From Paeniglutamicibacter quisquiliarum (GTDB taxonomy: Bacteria > Actinomycetota > Actinomycetes > Actinomycetales > Micrococcaceae), in contig NZ_JAHRED010000004.1 in assembly GCF_019084045.1 (NCBI RefSeq), forward strand, positions 124,001 to 188,000: a DNA stretch of 64,000 nucleotides. The letters are read 5' to 3'. Below, piece after piece: positions 55,794 through 64,000 of the stretch; within the stretch, counting starts at the first letter, position 1, and the number at the start of each line of letters is the position of its first letter. The notes under the pieces were generated by a model. That model saw only the letters and a list, made by a program, of their open reading frames with translations. It was not told the origin of the DNA and did not search any database. A program made the translations under genes and the position numbers.

Positions 55794-55848
55794 GCGAGGG
55801 CGCGGCACCGGCCGGTTCAAATGAACCCGGCCCGCACCGCGCCCTCGC
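55794..55848 (-). terminator. Long interrupted hairpin after purA
   Basis: GCGAGGGCGCGG and GGCCGGTTC on the left pair with GAACCCGGCC and CCGCGCCCTCGC on the right, with a 4-base bulge on each side and an AAAT loop. It lies 13 bp past the purA stop. Confidence 0.75.
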
Positions 55849-55860
55849 GCGTGCCCGGAC

Positions 55861-57150
55861 TTAGTCGTTGATCAAGTCGTGGCGGACGATCGTCTGCTCG
55901 CGGTCCGGTCCCACGCCGATGGCGGAGAAGCGGGTGCCGCTCATGGCCTCAAGCGCCAACACGTAGTCGCGGGCGTTCTTCGGCAGGTCATCGAGCGTGC
56001 GGGCTCCGGTGATGTCCTCAGTCCAGCCCTCGAAGTACTCGAAGATCGGCTTGGCGTGGTGGAAATCGGTCTGCGTCATCGGCATTTCGTCGTGGCGCAC
56101 TCCGTCCACGTCGTAGGCCACGCACACCGGGATCTTCTCGATGTTCGTCAGCACGTCGAGCTTGGTGACGAAGTAGTCGGTGAAGCCGTTCACGCGCGAG
56201 GCGTGGCGGGCCAGGACCGCGTCGTACCAGCCGCAGCGGCGCGGGCGGCCGGTGTTCACGCCGAACTCGCCGCCGGTCTTCTGCAGGTATTCACCCATCT
56301 CATCGAACAGTTCGGTGGGGAACGGACCTGCGCCCACGCGGGTGGTGTAGGCCTTGATGATGCCGATCGAGCGGCTGATGCGGGTCGGGCCAATGCCCGA
56401 GCCGACCGACGCACCGCCGGCGGTCGGGTTAGAGGACGTCACGAACGGGTAGGTGCCGTGGTCCACGTCCAGGAATGTGGCCTGGCCGCCCTCCATGAGC
56501 ACGACCTTCCCGGCGTCCAGCGCGTTGTTCAGCTCGAGGGTCGCATCGATCACCAGCGGACGCAGGCGCTCGGCGTAGGAGAGGAAATACTCGACGATTT
56601 CCTCGATCTCGACGCTGCGGCGGTTGTAGACCTTGACCAGCAGCTCGTTCTTCTGGCGCAGGGCGCCCTCGACCTTTTGGCGCAGGATGGATTCGTCGAA
56701 GACGTCCTGCACGCGAATGCCCAGGCGACCGATCTTGTCCATGTAGGCAGGGCCAATGCCGCGCCCGGTGGTGCCGATGGCACGCTTGCCCAGGAAGCGT
56801 TCGGTGACCTTGTCCATGGTCTGGTGGTACGGGGCCACCAGGTGCGCGTTGGCCGACACGCGCAGTTTGGAGGTGTCGGCACCTCGTGCCTGCAGGCCCT
56901 CGATTTCTTCGAAGAGCGCCTCGAGGTTGACCACGCAGCCGTTGCCGATGATCGGGATGGCATTTGGCGAAAGAATGCCGGCGGGAAGGAGCTTGAGCTC
57001 ATACTTTTCACCGCCAACGACGACTGTATGACCTGCGTTGTTGCCGCCGTTTGGCTTTACAACGTAGTCAACCTGGCCACCCAATAGGTCAGTGGCCTTG
57101 CCTTTGCCTTCGTCGCCCCACTGGGCGCCGACGATCACGATTGCTGGCAT
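55861..57150 (-). CDS. purA: Adenylosuccinate synthetase
   Basis: GTP-dependent ligase of 429 residues that joins IMP and aspartate to form adenylosuccinate, the first step to AMP. Landmarks: [12 protein letters not shown] at the N-terminus, [10 protein letters not shown] with catalytic His around residue 41, [13 protein letters not shown], and [10 protein letters not shown] and TKLDVLT near the C-terminus. The length is exactly typical. The ATG has GGGGGAGGAT upstream. It is monocistronic, with a terminator after it. Confidence 0.97.
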   Translation of the reverse strand: MPAIVIVGAQWGDEGKGKATDLLGGQVDYVVKPNGGNNAGHTVVVGGEKYELKLLPAGILSPNAIPIIGNGCVVNLEALFEEIEGLQARGADTSKLRVSANAHLVAPYHQTMDKVTERFLGKRAIGTTGRGIGPAYMDKIGRLGIRVQDVFDESILRQKVEGALRQKNELLVKVYNRRSVEIEEIVEYFLSYAERLRPLVIDATLELNNALDAGKVVLMEGGQATFLDVDHGTYPFVTSSNPTAGGASVGSGIGPTRISRSIGIIKAYTTRVGAGPFPTELFDEMGEYLQKTGGEFGVNTGRPRRCGWYDAVLARHASRVNGFTDYFVTKLDVLTNIEKIPVCVAYDVDGVRHDEMPMTQTDFHHAKPIFEYFEGWTEDITGARTLDDLPKNARDYVLALEAMSGTRFSAIGVGPDREQTIVRHDLIND

Positions 57151-57318
57151 GGGATCCTCCCCCTTGCTCGATTCAGCGCGGCCGGCAAAAATGCCGGGTC
57201 CCGGCGGTGCCGGGCGCAGAAATGCCCCTCGCTCTTCGAATGGCCCAAGCAGGATCAGGAAGAACAGTAAGGGGCTCTTACGTCACGAGTTTACCCGATG
57301 CAGCATCAATGGGTTGAT

Positions 57319-57678
57319 TTATGCTTCCCGCGGCTGGTCTTCTGCGTCGATCGCGGCCGACAAGGCGGCCCGGGCCAGCGTTTCCCAATGCTCGATGGAG
57401 CTTTCCGGAACCGACACCCAATCGCGGAAGGGCCGCCCCTGGCCCGAGGGGTCGAAAAGTTTGGCCCCGGGATGCTTCAGGGCCTCGAGCATGACCTCGC
57501 TCTCGCGGCCCACTTTGAATGCCATGGTGTCCTCGAGCAGGCAGGCGATGGCCTTGGCCTCGTACTTCAAGGCATCCTTGCCAAACATCTTTCCGGCAGC
57601 AACTCCCTCGCCAAGCAGGGCACGGGTGAGCCGCTGAAACTCTTTCATGGCCTCGGGTGTAGGAAATTGCATACTCAT
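57319..57678 (-). CDS. TfoX/Sxy N-terminal-domain-like protein
   Basis: Protein of about 119 residues. The start is one of two nearby ATGs (57678 or 57672) behind GGGGA; the frame to 57798 has no signal. The pattern MFGKDALKYEAKAIACLLEDTMAFKVG followed by FRDWVSVP resembles the TfoX N-terminal domain (MFGG, then LYLKV, then PF/VP), a small alpha/beta domain found in competence regulators and in many stand-alone actinobacterial proteins. The function here is unknown. It is divergent from the TetR gene. Confidence 0.65.
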   Translation of the reverse strand: MSMQFPTPEAMKEFQRLTRALLGEGVAAGKMFGKDALKYEAKAIACLLEDTMAFKVGRESEVMLEALKHPGAKLFDPSGQGRPFRDWVSVPESSIEHWETLARAALSAAIDAEDQPREA

Positions 57679-57779
57679 GTCCCCATCAAACCCCGCCACT
57701 GCCCCTTGCGTCGAGTGATCGGCGAAAAGACTTTTCGCGAGAACCTGTCGCAGCATCCGGCGCAGAATTGATGACGCGG

Positions 57780-57801
57780 AGTATTTGCGCATATTCATAC
57801 T
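57780..57801. promoter_or_regulatory. Weak dyad upstream of the TetR gene
   Basis: AGTAT (57780-57784) and ATACT (57797-57801) flank AT-rich sequence 30 bp before the TetR start. It may be an autoregulatory operator for both divergent genes. The arms are short. Confidence 0.3.
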
Positions 57802-57830
57802 TGCGAGAAGCGCCGCCTAGACTGGGATCC

Positions 57831-58400
57831 ATGGCCCTGACGCGTGAACAACTCATTGATGCCGCCGTGGGCGTGCTCTCGGAGTTTGGCCTGGCCGATC
57901 TCTCCATGCGCCGTCTGGCCCGGGAACTCGACGTGCAGGTCGGGGCGTTGTACTGGCACGTGAAGTCCAAGCAGGAACTCCTCGTGGATGTTGCCGCCCG
58001 GCTCCTCGACGCCGTGCCCCGGCCCGATTCCCCCACCCCGGCGTTGGCGCCCATGGCAATTGCCGCGCTGCTGCGCCAGCTGCGCACCGCCTTGATCGCG
58101 GTTCCGGACTCGGCCGAGGTCATGCAGCTCGCCCAGTCCATGCGCCCAGAGTCCCTGGACCCGCTGGGCTGGCTTTTGGATTTCCTGCGGATCGCGGGCG
58201 TCCCCGAGAGCGATGCGGCCTATGCCCGGCACGTTCTGGTCAACCACCTGCTCGGGTCGATCGGCGCCCATCAGGAGGCGCAGGCACTGGCCGCCGGCGC
58301 CGAACCCACCGAGGCGTCAACGGCCTGGGGTGACGAGGCCTTCGACTACGGCGTGCGGGTGATCCTGCAAGGGATGACCCTGGAGCACAGTAGCGCCTAG
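57831..58400 (+). CDS. TetR-family transcriptional regulator
   Basis: Regulator of 189 residues. The N-terminal HTH is clear: REQLIDAAVGVLSEFGLADLSMRRLARELDVQ, then VGALYWHVKSKQELL. The C-terminal part is of the TetR_C (tetracycline-repressor-like) type with a hydrophobic ligand pocket. The start is the ATG before ALTREQ. It is divergent from the TfoX-like gene and overlaps the end of the thymidine kinase gene by 4 bp, tail to tail. The ligand is unknown. Confidence 0.9.
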   Translation: MALTREQLIDAAVGVLSEFGLADLSMRRLARELDVQVGALYWHVKSKQELLVDVAARLLDAVPRPDSPTPALAPMAIAALLRQLRTALIAVPDSAEVMQLAQSMRPESLDPLGWLLDFLRIAGVPESDAAYARHVLVNHLLGSIGAHQEAQALAAGAEPTEASTAWGDEAFDYGVRVILQGMTLEHSSA

Positions 58401-59023
58401 TTGCCCAGGCGACCGTTGGAGGCGTCCAGATAGCAGGCGCCACAGAGGGATTCGTACCAGACCTCGTCACCGTCGATGGCCACCTGGTCTCCGTCGAAGA
58501 TGATCTCGTTTCCGATGCGACGGGTGTTGAACACCGCTTTCTTGCCGCAGCGGCAAATCGTCTTGAGTTCCTCAAGGCTGTGCGCGATCTCCAGCAGGCG
58601 CCGCGACCCGGGAAAAGCATGGGTGCGGAAGTCAGAGCGGATCCCGTAGGCCAGCACCGGGACGTTGTCCAGGATCGCGATGCGGAACAGGTCATCGACC
58701 TGTTCCGGCGTCAGGAACTGGGCCTCGTCGACCAGCAGGCACGCCACCGGCGGCGCATCCACGTGCTGCAACAGGGCATCCGGGTCGTCCCCGGCGACTT
58801 TAGTGGCAAAAAGCTCCCGGGCATTCGCTGACGGCGGGATGAGGAAATCCACGTCGCGGCTCATTCCCAGCCGGGAAACTATTGCCGCGTCGCCCTTGGT
58901 GTCGATCCCCGGCTTCGCCAAAAGGACCCGCTGCCCGCGCTCTTCATAGTTGAATGCGGTCTGGAGAAGACCCGTGGACTTGCCGGAATTCATTGCCCCA
59001 TAACGGAAGTACAGCTTCGCCAC
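58397..59023 (-). CDS. tdk: Thymidine kinase
   Basis: Salvage kinase of 208 residues that phosphorylates thymidine. Walker A is YGAMNSGKST near residue 10, Walker B-like LLVDEAQFLTPEQ with the catalytic Glu, and zinc ligands in CRCGKKAVF and CGACYLD. The start is a GTG preceded by AAGGA; the longer frame to 59176 adds an Arg-rich tail not found in the family. The length fits type II bacterial Tdk. Confidence 0.95.
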   Translation of the reverse strand: MAKLYFRYGAMNSGKSTGLLQTAFNYEERGQRVLLAKPGIDTKGDAAIVSRLGMSRDVDFLIPPSANARELFATKVAGDDPDALLQHVDAPPVACLLVDEAQFLTPEQVDDLFRIAILDNVPVLAYGIRSDFRTHAFPGSRRLLEIAHSLEELKTICRCGKKAVFNTRRIGNEIIFDGDQVAIDGDEVWYESLCGACYLDASNGRLGN

Positions 59024-59120
59024 ATCGTTCCTTTCGAGTTGGACGCCGTGGACGATTCTATGCGCAACCGAACCCCTGCCCCTTCCGGCGCCTGCCCTTT
59101 CGACGAAGGCGCCCGGCCTC

Positions 59121-59151
59121 GCCGAACGGTCCTTTGGACGAACCGTCCGGC
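59121..59151 (-). terminator. Weak hairpin after the amino acid permease gene
   Basis: GCCGAACGGT (59121-59130) and ACCGTCCGGC (59142-59151) pair with one mismatch, between the permease stop and the tdk start. Confidence 0.4.
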
Positions 59152-59193
59152 GCTGCCGGGCATTTTCAACGTGCACGCAAATCTACTTGTGAG

Positions 59194-60609
59194 TTATGCC
59201 AAGTCCTCCACGAGAGCCAAGTCCTGACGCTCCTCCCCGACAGGGACCATGCGTTTGCGCAGCAGAAAATAGAGCGCCCCGACGACAAGGGCGAAAGGGA
59301 CGCCAAAAACAAGCGTCATCGTAAATTCGTCGGTAAACAGCGTGGTGACCAGCAGGGCCGCCATGAGCAACGCCCCCAATAACGAGCCCAGGGGATAGAA
59401 GGGAAGCCTGTAGGCAAGCTTTTGGCCGCTGCGCTTATGGTGGCGACGGAAATACAGATGGGTGACAAAGATCAGCATCCAGGTGGCCATGGCGCCAAAC
59501 ATTGACAAGGCCATCATCACGGTGAATCCGGTTTCCGGATTGGCCGCATAGATCAACGTCGCCACGGCGATGCCTCCTGCCGAAAGCAGAAGTGCGTTCA
59601 CCGGGGCGCCGTTCTTGCGCACCTTTCCAAGAACCCGCGGGGCTTGGCCACCGCGCGAGAGCGAAAACATCATGCGCGTGGAAATGTAGAGCTGCGAATT
59701 CATGGCCGACAACGCCGCAACAATAACCACGAAATTCAGGATGGAATCGGCATATGGGATGCCGATGACCTGCATGACAGTGACAAAGGGGCTCCCGCCC
59801 TCCAGTATCTTGCTTACCGGCGCGATGGCAAGAATCAGAGACAGGGTCAGGATGTAAAAAAGGAAGAGGCGCAGCAAGGTGACCTTGAAGGCCTTCTTGA
59901 CCGCCGTTTCCGGTTCCTTGGCTTCACCGGCCGCGATGGCAATCATTTCGATGCTCAGGTACGAGAAGATCGCGACAATCACGGCGAACCACACTCCCTT
60001 GAAACCGCCAAGGAAGAAGCCGCCGTCGGCGTGGTAGTTTTGCATCCCGAAGTCCGGATTTGTGCCGCCGAACACCAGTGCGGCGGCAACAACGATGAAC
60101 CCGACAATGGCGAAGACCTTGGTTGCGGAGAACCAGTATTCGAGGGTGCCGAATGCCTTGACGTTGAACATGTTGACAGCGATGAGCAACGTAGAGAATC
60201 CGAGGACCCAAACGATCGGCGGGACGGCCGGGAACCACATCTGCATGTAATCCCCCACCGCGGTGACTTCCGTTCCCACCGCCAGCACGATGCACGACCA
60301 ATACAGGTATTTGATCATGAACCCCGCCAGGGGGCTGATGTAGTGCTCTGCAAAAGCACCAAAGGATCCGGTGGTTGCGTGTGCAACCGTCATCTCCGAC
60401 AGTGCGCCCATCAAAAGCAGGGCGATAAGGCCCCCGATGACGTAGCTGATGATGACGCTTGGGCCGGCAAAGGAGATGGCAAATTTGCTGCCCAGAAAGA
60501 GGCCTGTCCCGATGGCCCCGCCCAAGGCAATCATGCCCAGTTGGCGGGAGGTCAGCTGCCGGGACAGCCCGGCTTCCCGTTTCTTGATGCTATCCAACGA
60601 CGAACTCAT
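59194..60609 (-). CDS. Amino acid permease (APC family)
   Basis: Membrane transporter of 471 residues with about 12 helices. The N-terminal LTSRQLGMIALGGAIGTGLFLGSKF is the APC amino-acid-binding signature, and GEAKEPETAVKKAF follows helix 6. It belongs to the AnsP/GABA/aromatic permease branch. It lies 123 bp after the kynureninase gene on the same strand, so tryptophan, kynurenine or anthranilate are likely substrates, but this is inferred from position only. Confidence 0.9.
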   Translation of the reverse strand: MSSSLDSIKKREAGLSRQLTSRQLGMIALGGAIGTGLFLGSKFAISFAGPSVIISYVIGGLIALLLMGALSEMTVAHATTGSFGAFAEHYISPLAGFMIKYLYWSCIVLAVGTEVTAVGDYMQMWFPAVPPIVWVLGFSTLLIAVNMFNVKAFGTLEYWFSATKVFAIVGFIVVAAALVFGGTNPDFGMQNYHADGGFFLGGFKGVWFAVIVAIFSYLSIEMIAIAAGEAKEPETAVKKAFKVTLLRLFLFYILTLSLILAIAPVSKILEGGSPFVTVMQVIGIPYADSILNFVVIVAALSAMNSQLYISTRMMFSLSRGGQAPRVLGKVRKNGAPVNALLLSAGGIAVATLIYAANPETGFTVMMALSMFGAMATWMLIFVTHLYFRRHHKRSGQKLAYRLPFYPLGSLLGALLMAALLVTTLFTDEFTMTLVFGVPFALVVGALYFLLRKRMVPVGEERQDLALVEDLA

Positions 60610-60672
60610 GAATTACCTCGAATCATTGTGTACGAGTGAAGCGGAGCAGTAGTTTTTGGGTACGACAAACCT

Positions 60673-60704
60673 GTGGGCGGTCCGAGTGCCTGTGGGCCGC
60701 CCAC
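60673..60704 (-). terminator. Hairpin between kynU and the permease gene
   Basis: An 11-bp stem (60673-60683 with 60694-60704, one G-U pair). It could partly terminate kynU transcripts and lower permease expression, or stabilise the mRNA end. Confidence 0.45.
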
Positions 60705-60732
60705 CATGAAGACTTGTAAAGGAGTTGTCCCT

Positions 60733-62019
60733 TTAGGTGACAGCCTGACGCGTGCGGTAGGCCGGGACGTCCCAGGCGCGGGTTTCCAGGATGTCGCGCA
60801 GGATTTCCACTGCGTCCCAGATATCGGTGAAGGAAAGGTAGAGCGGCGTGAGTCCGAAGCGCAGCACCTCTGGCTCGCGGTAGTCGCCAATGACGCCCCG
60901 GTCAATCAATGCCTGGATGATGGCATAGCCCTCGGGGTGGCGGAAGCTGACATGGCTCCCGCGTTCGGCATGGTTTTCCGGCGTCACGAGCTCCAGCCCG
61001 AATTCCCCGCAGCGCTCGCGCACCAGGGCGATGAACACGTCGGACAGTGCGAGTGACTTGGCCCGAACCAGGCCCATGTCGGCCTCCAGCGACACGTCCA
61101 GGCCGCATTCGATCATGGCCATGGATGTGATGGGCTGGGTGCCGCACAGGAAACGGCGAACATCGTTGGCGGCCGTGTAGCTGTCGGCCATGGCGAATGG
61201 CGCGGCATGCGACCACCACCCGGTGAGGGGCTGCCAGAAACGGCCCTGATGGCGGGCATTGACCCAAATGAAGGCCGGAGAACCAGGTCCACCGTTGAGG
61301 TACTTGTAGGTGCAGCCAACTGCATAGTCGGCGTTCGCACCGTTGAGGTCCACCGGGACGGCGCCGGCGGCGTGGGCGAGGTCCCAGATGACCAGGGCAC
61401 CGGATTGATGCGCGGCAGCGGTGACCGCGCCCATGTCCCACATGGCGCCGGTTCGGTAGTTGACGTGTGACAAGGCTAGTACGGCGACGGAGTCATCCAG
61501 CGCCTGCTCCAGGGATAGGTTCTCGTCGATGAGGCGCACTTCGTAGTGATCGTTGGCTGTGGCGTTGACCGAGTTCAGGAAGTCACTGATGCCCTCGGCA
61601 ATGTAGATGTCGGTGGGGAAGTTGTCCCGCTCGGTCAAGATGACGCGGCGGGACGGGGCATCCTGCTGCTGGATGCGCACGGCCGAGGCGAGCGCTTTGA
61701 ACAGGTTCAGGCTGGTCGTGTCGGTGACGACGGTCTCGCCGTCGTTTCCGCCGATGAGCTTGGAAAGCTTGTCGCCCAGTCGGCTGGGGAGCTCAAACCA
61801 ACCGGAGGTGTTCCACGAGCGGATCAGGCCCTGGCCCCATTCGTTGTTGATGACTTCGGCAGCCCGTTCGGCGGCACCGCGCGGCAGCGGGCCAAGCGAG
61901 TTTCCGTCAAGGTAGATCAAGCCCTCCGGGATGGAAAAACGTCCACGGAAAGACGCCAGTGCATCCACCGCATCCTCCGCTTGGAGACTTGCGCGATCCG
62001 TGTGGGTGGGTGTTGTCAT
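60733..62019 (-). CDS. kynU: Kynureninase
   Basis: PLP hydrolase of 428 residues that splits kynurenine or 3-hydroxykynurenine to (hydroxy)anthranilate and alanine. Landmarks: [14 protein letters not shown] at the N-terminus, [29 protein letters not shown], and the PLP Lys in [16 protein letters not shown]. The ATG at 62019 gives the usual N-terminus; the longer frame to 62079 is unsupported. It is divergent from an Lrp/AsnC gene, which probably regulates it. Other kynurenine-pathway genes are not in the window. Confidence 0.95.
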   Translation of the reverse strand: MTTPTHTDRASLQAEDAVDALASFRGRFSIPEGLIYLDGNSLGPLPRGAAERAAEVINNEWGQGLIRSWNTSGWFELPSRLGDKLSKLIGGNDGETVVTDTTSLNLFKALASAVRIQQQDAPSRRVILTERDNFPTDIYIAEGISDFLNSVNATANDHYEVRLIDENLSLEQALDDSVAVLALSHVNYRTGAMWDMGAVTAAAHQSGALVIWDLAHAAGAVPVDLNGANADYAVGCTYKYLNGGPGSPAFIWVNARHQGRFWQPLTGWWSHAAPFAMADSYTAANDVRRFLCGTQPITSMAMIECGLDVSLEADMGLVRAKSLALSDVFIALVRERCGEFGLELVTPENHAERGSHVSFRHPEGYAIIQALIDRGVIGDYREPEVLRFGLTPLYLSFTDIWDAVEILRDILETRAWDVPAYRTRQAVT

Positions 62020-62128
62020 GATCGGATTTATGGCCTTTCGGGAATCAATGGCGTTCCCCTGCCGCGGAATTCGTGCCACGGCGAGGAAAACCCATCATAG
62101 AATTATTCACGATGCACTGGATAGGACC

Positions 62129-62144
62129 TTGAACAAGTGCTCAA
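62129..62144. promoter_or_regulatory. Near-palindrome before the Lrp/AsnC gene
   Basis: TTGAACAAGTGCTCAA has matching arms TTGAnCA/TGnTCAA around a two-base centre. It is 18 bp before the regulator's start codon in the 142-bp gap shared with kynU. Lrp/AsnC proteins bind such 15-16-bp dyads. Confidence 0.5.
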
Positions 62145-62161
62145 AATAATGGGAGTTTTTC

Positions 62162-62662
62162 GTGCTAAATTCTGAATCCATCAGGAATCATGACAGCCAG
62201 CGAAATGCTGTTCGGCTCGATGAAGTGGATCTGCGGATACTTCGCGAACTCAGCACCGACGCGCGCATCCCCAATAACCTTCTGGCCTCACGTGCGGGGG
62301 TCGCCCCGTCCACCTGCCTGAGTCGCGTCCGCGCACTCCAGGAGTCCGGGGTGATTCGCGGGTTCCATGCGGACCTGGACCCGGCAAAACTGGGCTTGCG
62401 CATCGCCGCCATGGTGTCCGTGGTGGTCCGCTCCGACTCCCGCGATTCCATGCTGGAATCCGCACGCACCCTGCGCGGGCTCCCGGAGGTCCAGGACGTG
62501 TTTGTACTTGGAGGAACCCCGGACATCTTGGTTCACGTCGTCACCGATTCCATCGAGTCACTGAGGGATTTCGTGGCCAAGAATCTCGGAGCGAATGCCG
62601 CCTTTTCGTCCACGCAAACCAATATCGTCTTTGAGCACCTGTCCCCCGCCAAAAAAGCCTGA
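62162..62662 (+). CDS. Lrp/AsnC-family transcriptional regulator (KynR-like)
   Basis: Regulator of 166 residues with an AsnC-type HTH (LDEVDLRILRELSTDARIPNNLLASRAGVAPS in outline) and an RAM ligand domain (GLRIAAMVSVVV, VLGGTPDILVHVV). The GTG start has GGGAG six bases upstream. It is divergent from kynU, as the KynR regulators of tryptophan catabolism are in other bacteria, and probably responds to kynurenine. The ligand is inferred from position. Confidence 0.9.
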   Translation: MLNSESIRNHDSQRNAVRLDEVDLRILRELSTDARIPNNLLASRAGVAPSTCLSRVRALQESGVIRGFHADLDPAKLGLRIAAMVSVVVRSDSRDSMLESARTLRGLPEVQDVFVLGGTPDILVHVVTDSIESLRDFVAKNLGANAAFSSTQTNIVFEHLSPAKKA

Positions 62663-62688
62663 CGAACACAGGGAAAGCCTTTGGGCAC

Positions 62689-63117
62689 CTACGGGGCTGC
62701 TTCCGCATAGGCGCGCAACGATTTCAAGGTATCGGCCTCGGAACCGGCAATAGCGGCCAGAAGGTCCCCGACCTCTTTTCGAAGTTTCTTGGCCGCTTCG
62801 ACGTTGATCGTCAGCCGGACCCGAGTCTGTGCTGATTCTCCGGCGAGCGCATACCGGTAGTGCACGCTGATGTCTCCCCCGCCGGAAGTCAGGGTAATGG
62901 CCTTCTGCTCGACCAATTCCGAAATCACCAACTGACGTTCATGGAATCCGGAACGGTAGTCCAGGACTGTCCCGAGGCTCGTGAGTTGCTCGGCCTCCAT
63001 CGAATCAACGCCGGGCATCCATTTGGGCGCGGCCACCCAATCGGTAAGCAGTTCCCACACTCGCGGCACCGAGAGGTGAATCAGCTCCTGGGAATCCAAA
63101 GCCTGAAACTGTGTCAT
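62689..63117 (-). CDS. SRPBCC-family (START-like) protein
   Basis: Small protein of 142 residues with the SRPBCC/polyketide-cyclase pattern: HLSVPRVWELLTDWVAAPKWMPGVDSME, a central beta sheet with GTVLDYRSGF, and the long C-terminal helix LKSLRAYAE. These domains form a deep pocket for a hydrophobic ligand. No function can be given. It is convergent with the Lrp-type gene. Confidence 0.8.
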   Translation of the reverse strand: MTQFQALDSQELIHLSVPRVWELLTDWVAAPKWMPGVDSMEAEQLTSLGTVLDYRSGFHERQLVISELVEQKAITLTSGGGDISVHYRYALAGESAQTRVRLTINVEAAKKLRKEVGDLLAAIAGSEADTLKSLRAYAEAAP

Positions 63118-63155
63118 AGCCGAATCGTGTCACGCCGCAGCCCAAAATGAAACGC

Positions 63156-64000
63156 CTACAGACCCTTTTGCCTCTTGCGCATCACGAGGGTCAAGGTGCC
63201 GCCCAGCAGTAGTGCCAACCCGAGACCACCCATGACTACGGTGCCGTTGCTGCCGGTATTTGCCAGTTCAGGCCGTTGGGATTCGACAAGGGGTTTGACG
63301 ACTGCCTGGGCAACTTGCTTATTCTGGACCACGGGCTTGGTGACGGTCGCAGCGGGCTTGATTTCAATATCTCGCTCTTCTGGCTGTTGCGTCGGCGTGG
63401 TCGGCTCCGGCGACTCCGATTCGGGGAAATCCCATTCGCCGAAGCCCGCCAGAATCCCGTCAAAGGCTTCCTGTGCCCACTCGGGGTTGTCGGGGAAGAG
63501 CTCATTGAGGTACTCCCACAAATCGTCCAGGTATGCTTCGTCACCAGTGGCCATAAAGCCCGTCAGGATATCAACGATTTCAAGGAATGGGGGCCACACC
63601 ATCAACGCCTCGACGTACTCTTCGATGAAAACCGCGCCCTCGTCGGAATCCAGGAAGTCGTTCCACTCGTTTTCGTCCCAGGTCTCGGAGCCTTCCGGCA
63701 TCGTAATGTTCGGCAGGTCTGGCTCCTCGGGAAGTTCTTCGTCCATCAGTGGCGGGGCTGTCTTACCAACGGCTTCGCTTGCACTTGTTTCCTCCGCGGC
63801 CCGTTGGTCCGTGGTTTCCTCTGGAGTGGTTCCCGGGTCAACGACTCGGATGTCCGTGTCGACCGTTGCGTCGGAGTCGGATGGCGCGGCATCTGCCTGC
63901 CCTGGATCGTCCGCCGCGACGGAGCCATCCTTCACAGGCAGCTCCATGCTCTCCACAAGCGACGAGTCGTTTGGCTCGGTTCCCCCGATCGGGTCAGGGC
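63156..64000 (-). CDS. LAxTG-anchored surface protein (N-terminal part outside window)
   Basis: The frame is open to the right edge, so the N-terminus is missing. The visible ~280 residues are an acidic Asp/Glu/Thr/Pro-rich region, a Trp- and acid-rich segment of about 90 residues (WDENEWNDFLDSDEG, MVWPPFLEIVDIL, LFPDNPEWAQEAFDG), a Pro/Thr/Val stalk and a sorting signal LANTG, a membrane helix and RKRQKGL. As in the giant protein, LAxTG points to class E sortase. The acidic segment is not a family I recognise. Confidence 0.8.
   Translation of the reverse strand, partial: PDPIGGTEPNDSSLVESMELPVKDGSVAADDPGQADAAPSDSDATVDTDIRVVDPGTTPEETTDQRAAEETSASEAVGKTAPPLMDEELPEEPDLPNITMPEGSETWDENEWNDFLDSDEGAVFIEEYVEALMVWPPFLEIVDILTGFMATGDEAYLDDLWEYLNELFPDNPEWAQEAFDGILAGFGEWDFPESESPEPTTPTQQPEERDIEIKPAATVTKPVVQNKQVAQAVVKPLVESQRPELANTGSNGTVVMGGLGLALLLGGTLTLVMRKRQKGL

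Overview
The window is high-GC DNA with GTG starts, tightly overlapping cistrons, the purS-purQ-purL arrangement, two cell-surface proteins ending in LAxTG-type (class E sortase) signals and many actinobacterial families (MpaB/DUF2236, MmcQ, TetR, NtaA-type monooxygenases). It most resembles a soil actinomycete of the Micrococcaceae (Arthrobacter or Paeniglutamicibacter type). That placement is inferred from gene content, not from a marker search.

Left part (1-14 kb): the 3' end of a probable Na+/H+ antiporter, a class A beta-lactamase, a YchJ-type protein divergent from the purSQL operon, a MobA-type flavoprotein hydroxylase behind a tandem operator-like repeat, an SDR dehydrogenase, an unusual HD-GYP/LuxR fusion, and minus-strand housekeeping genes (AlkD-like repair protein, MpaB-type oxygenase, small monooxygenase, MmcQ protein). 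From 14.3 to 22.7 kb one minus-strand frame encodes a surface protein of about 2,800 residues built from tandem repeats.

Centre (22.9-40.2 kb): the most notable part is a sulfur-scavenging island. A minus-strand operon encodes a peptide-type ABC importer (lipoprotein, two permeases, fused double ATPase), a DszC/SfnC-like acyl-CoA-dehydrogenase-fold monooxygenase and an NtaA/DszA-like FMN monooxygenase. A second DszC-like/DszA-like pair follows. Divergent from it is an ssuB-ssuA-ssuC sulfonate importer, then an acetyl-CoA-synthetase-type gene. Four leaders here have the primary-sequence hallmarks of the SAM-I (S-box) riboswitch, one of them degenerate. A fifth precedes metY at 52.0 kb. In three of them the 3' strand of the closing P1 helix runs into the Shine-Dalgarno sequence, which suggests translational control by S-adenosylmethionine. 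The parts fit one scheme: when methionine/SAM is low, organosulfur compounds are imported and oxidatively cleaved to sulfite, and MetY makes homocysteine from the resulting sulfide.

Right part (40.2-64 kb): a frameshifted katG; a minus-strand group with a flavin monooxygenase, an isoprenylcysteine-methyltransferase-like membrane protein, a LuxR/TPR regulator and a methyltransferase; a LysR regulator divergent from a two-component Rieske monooxygenase of the betaine-demethylase type; a histidine phosphatase; S-box/metY/CoA-binding protein; nitrilase-family amidase; purA; a TetR regulator; thymidine kinase; and a kynureninase-permease pair divergent from an Lrp/AsnC regulator. A second LAxTG surface protein runs off the right edge. 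No tRNA, rRNA, CRISPR array or insertion sequence was seen.
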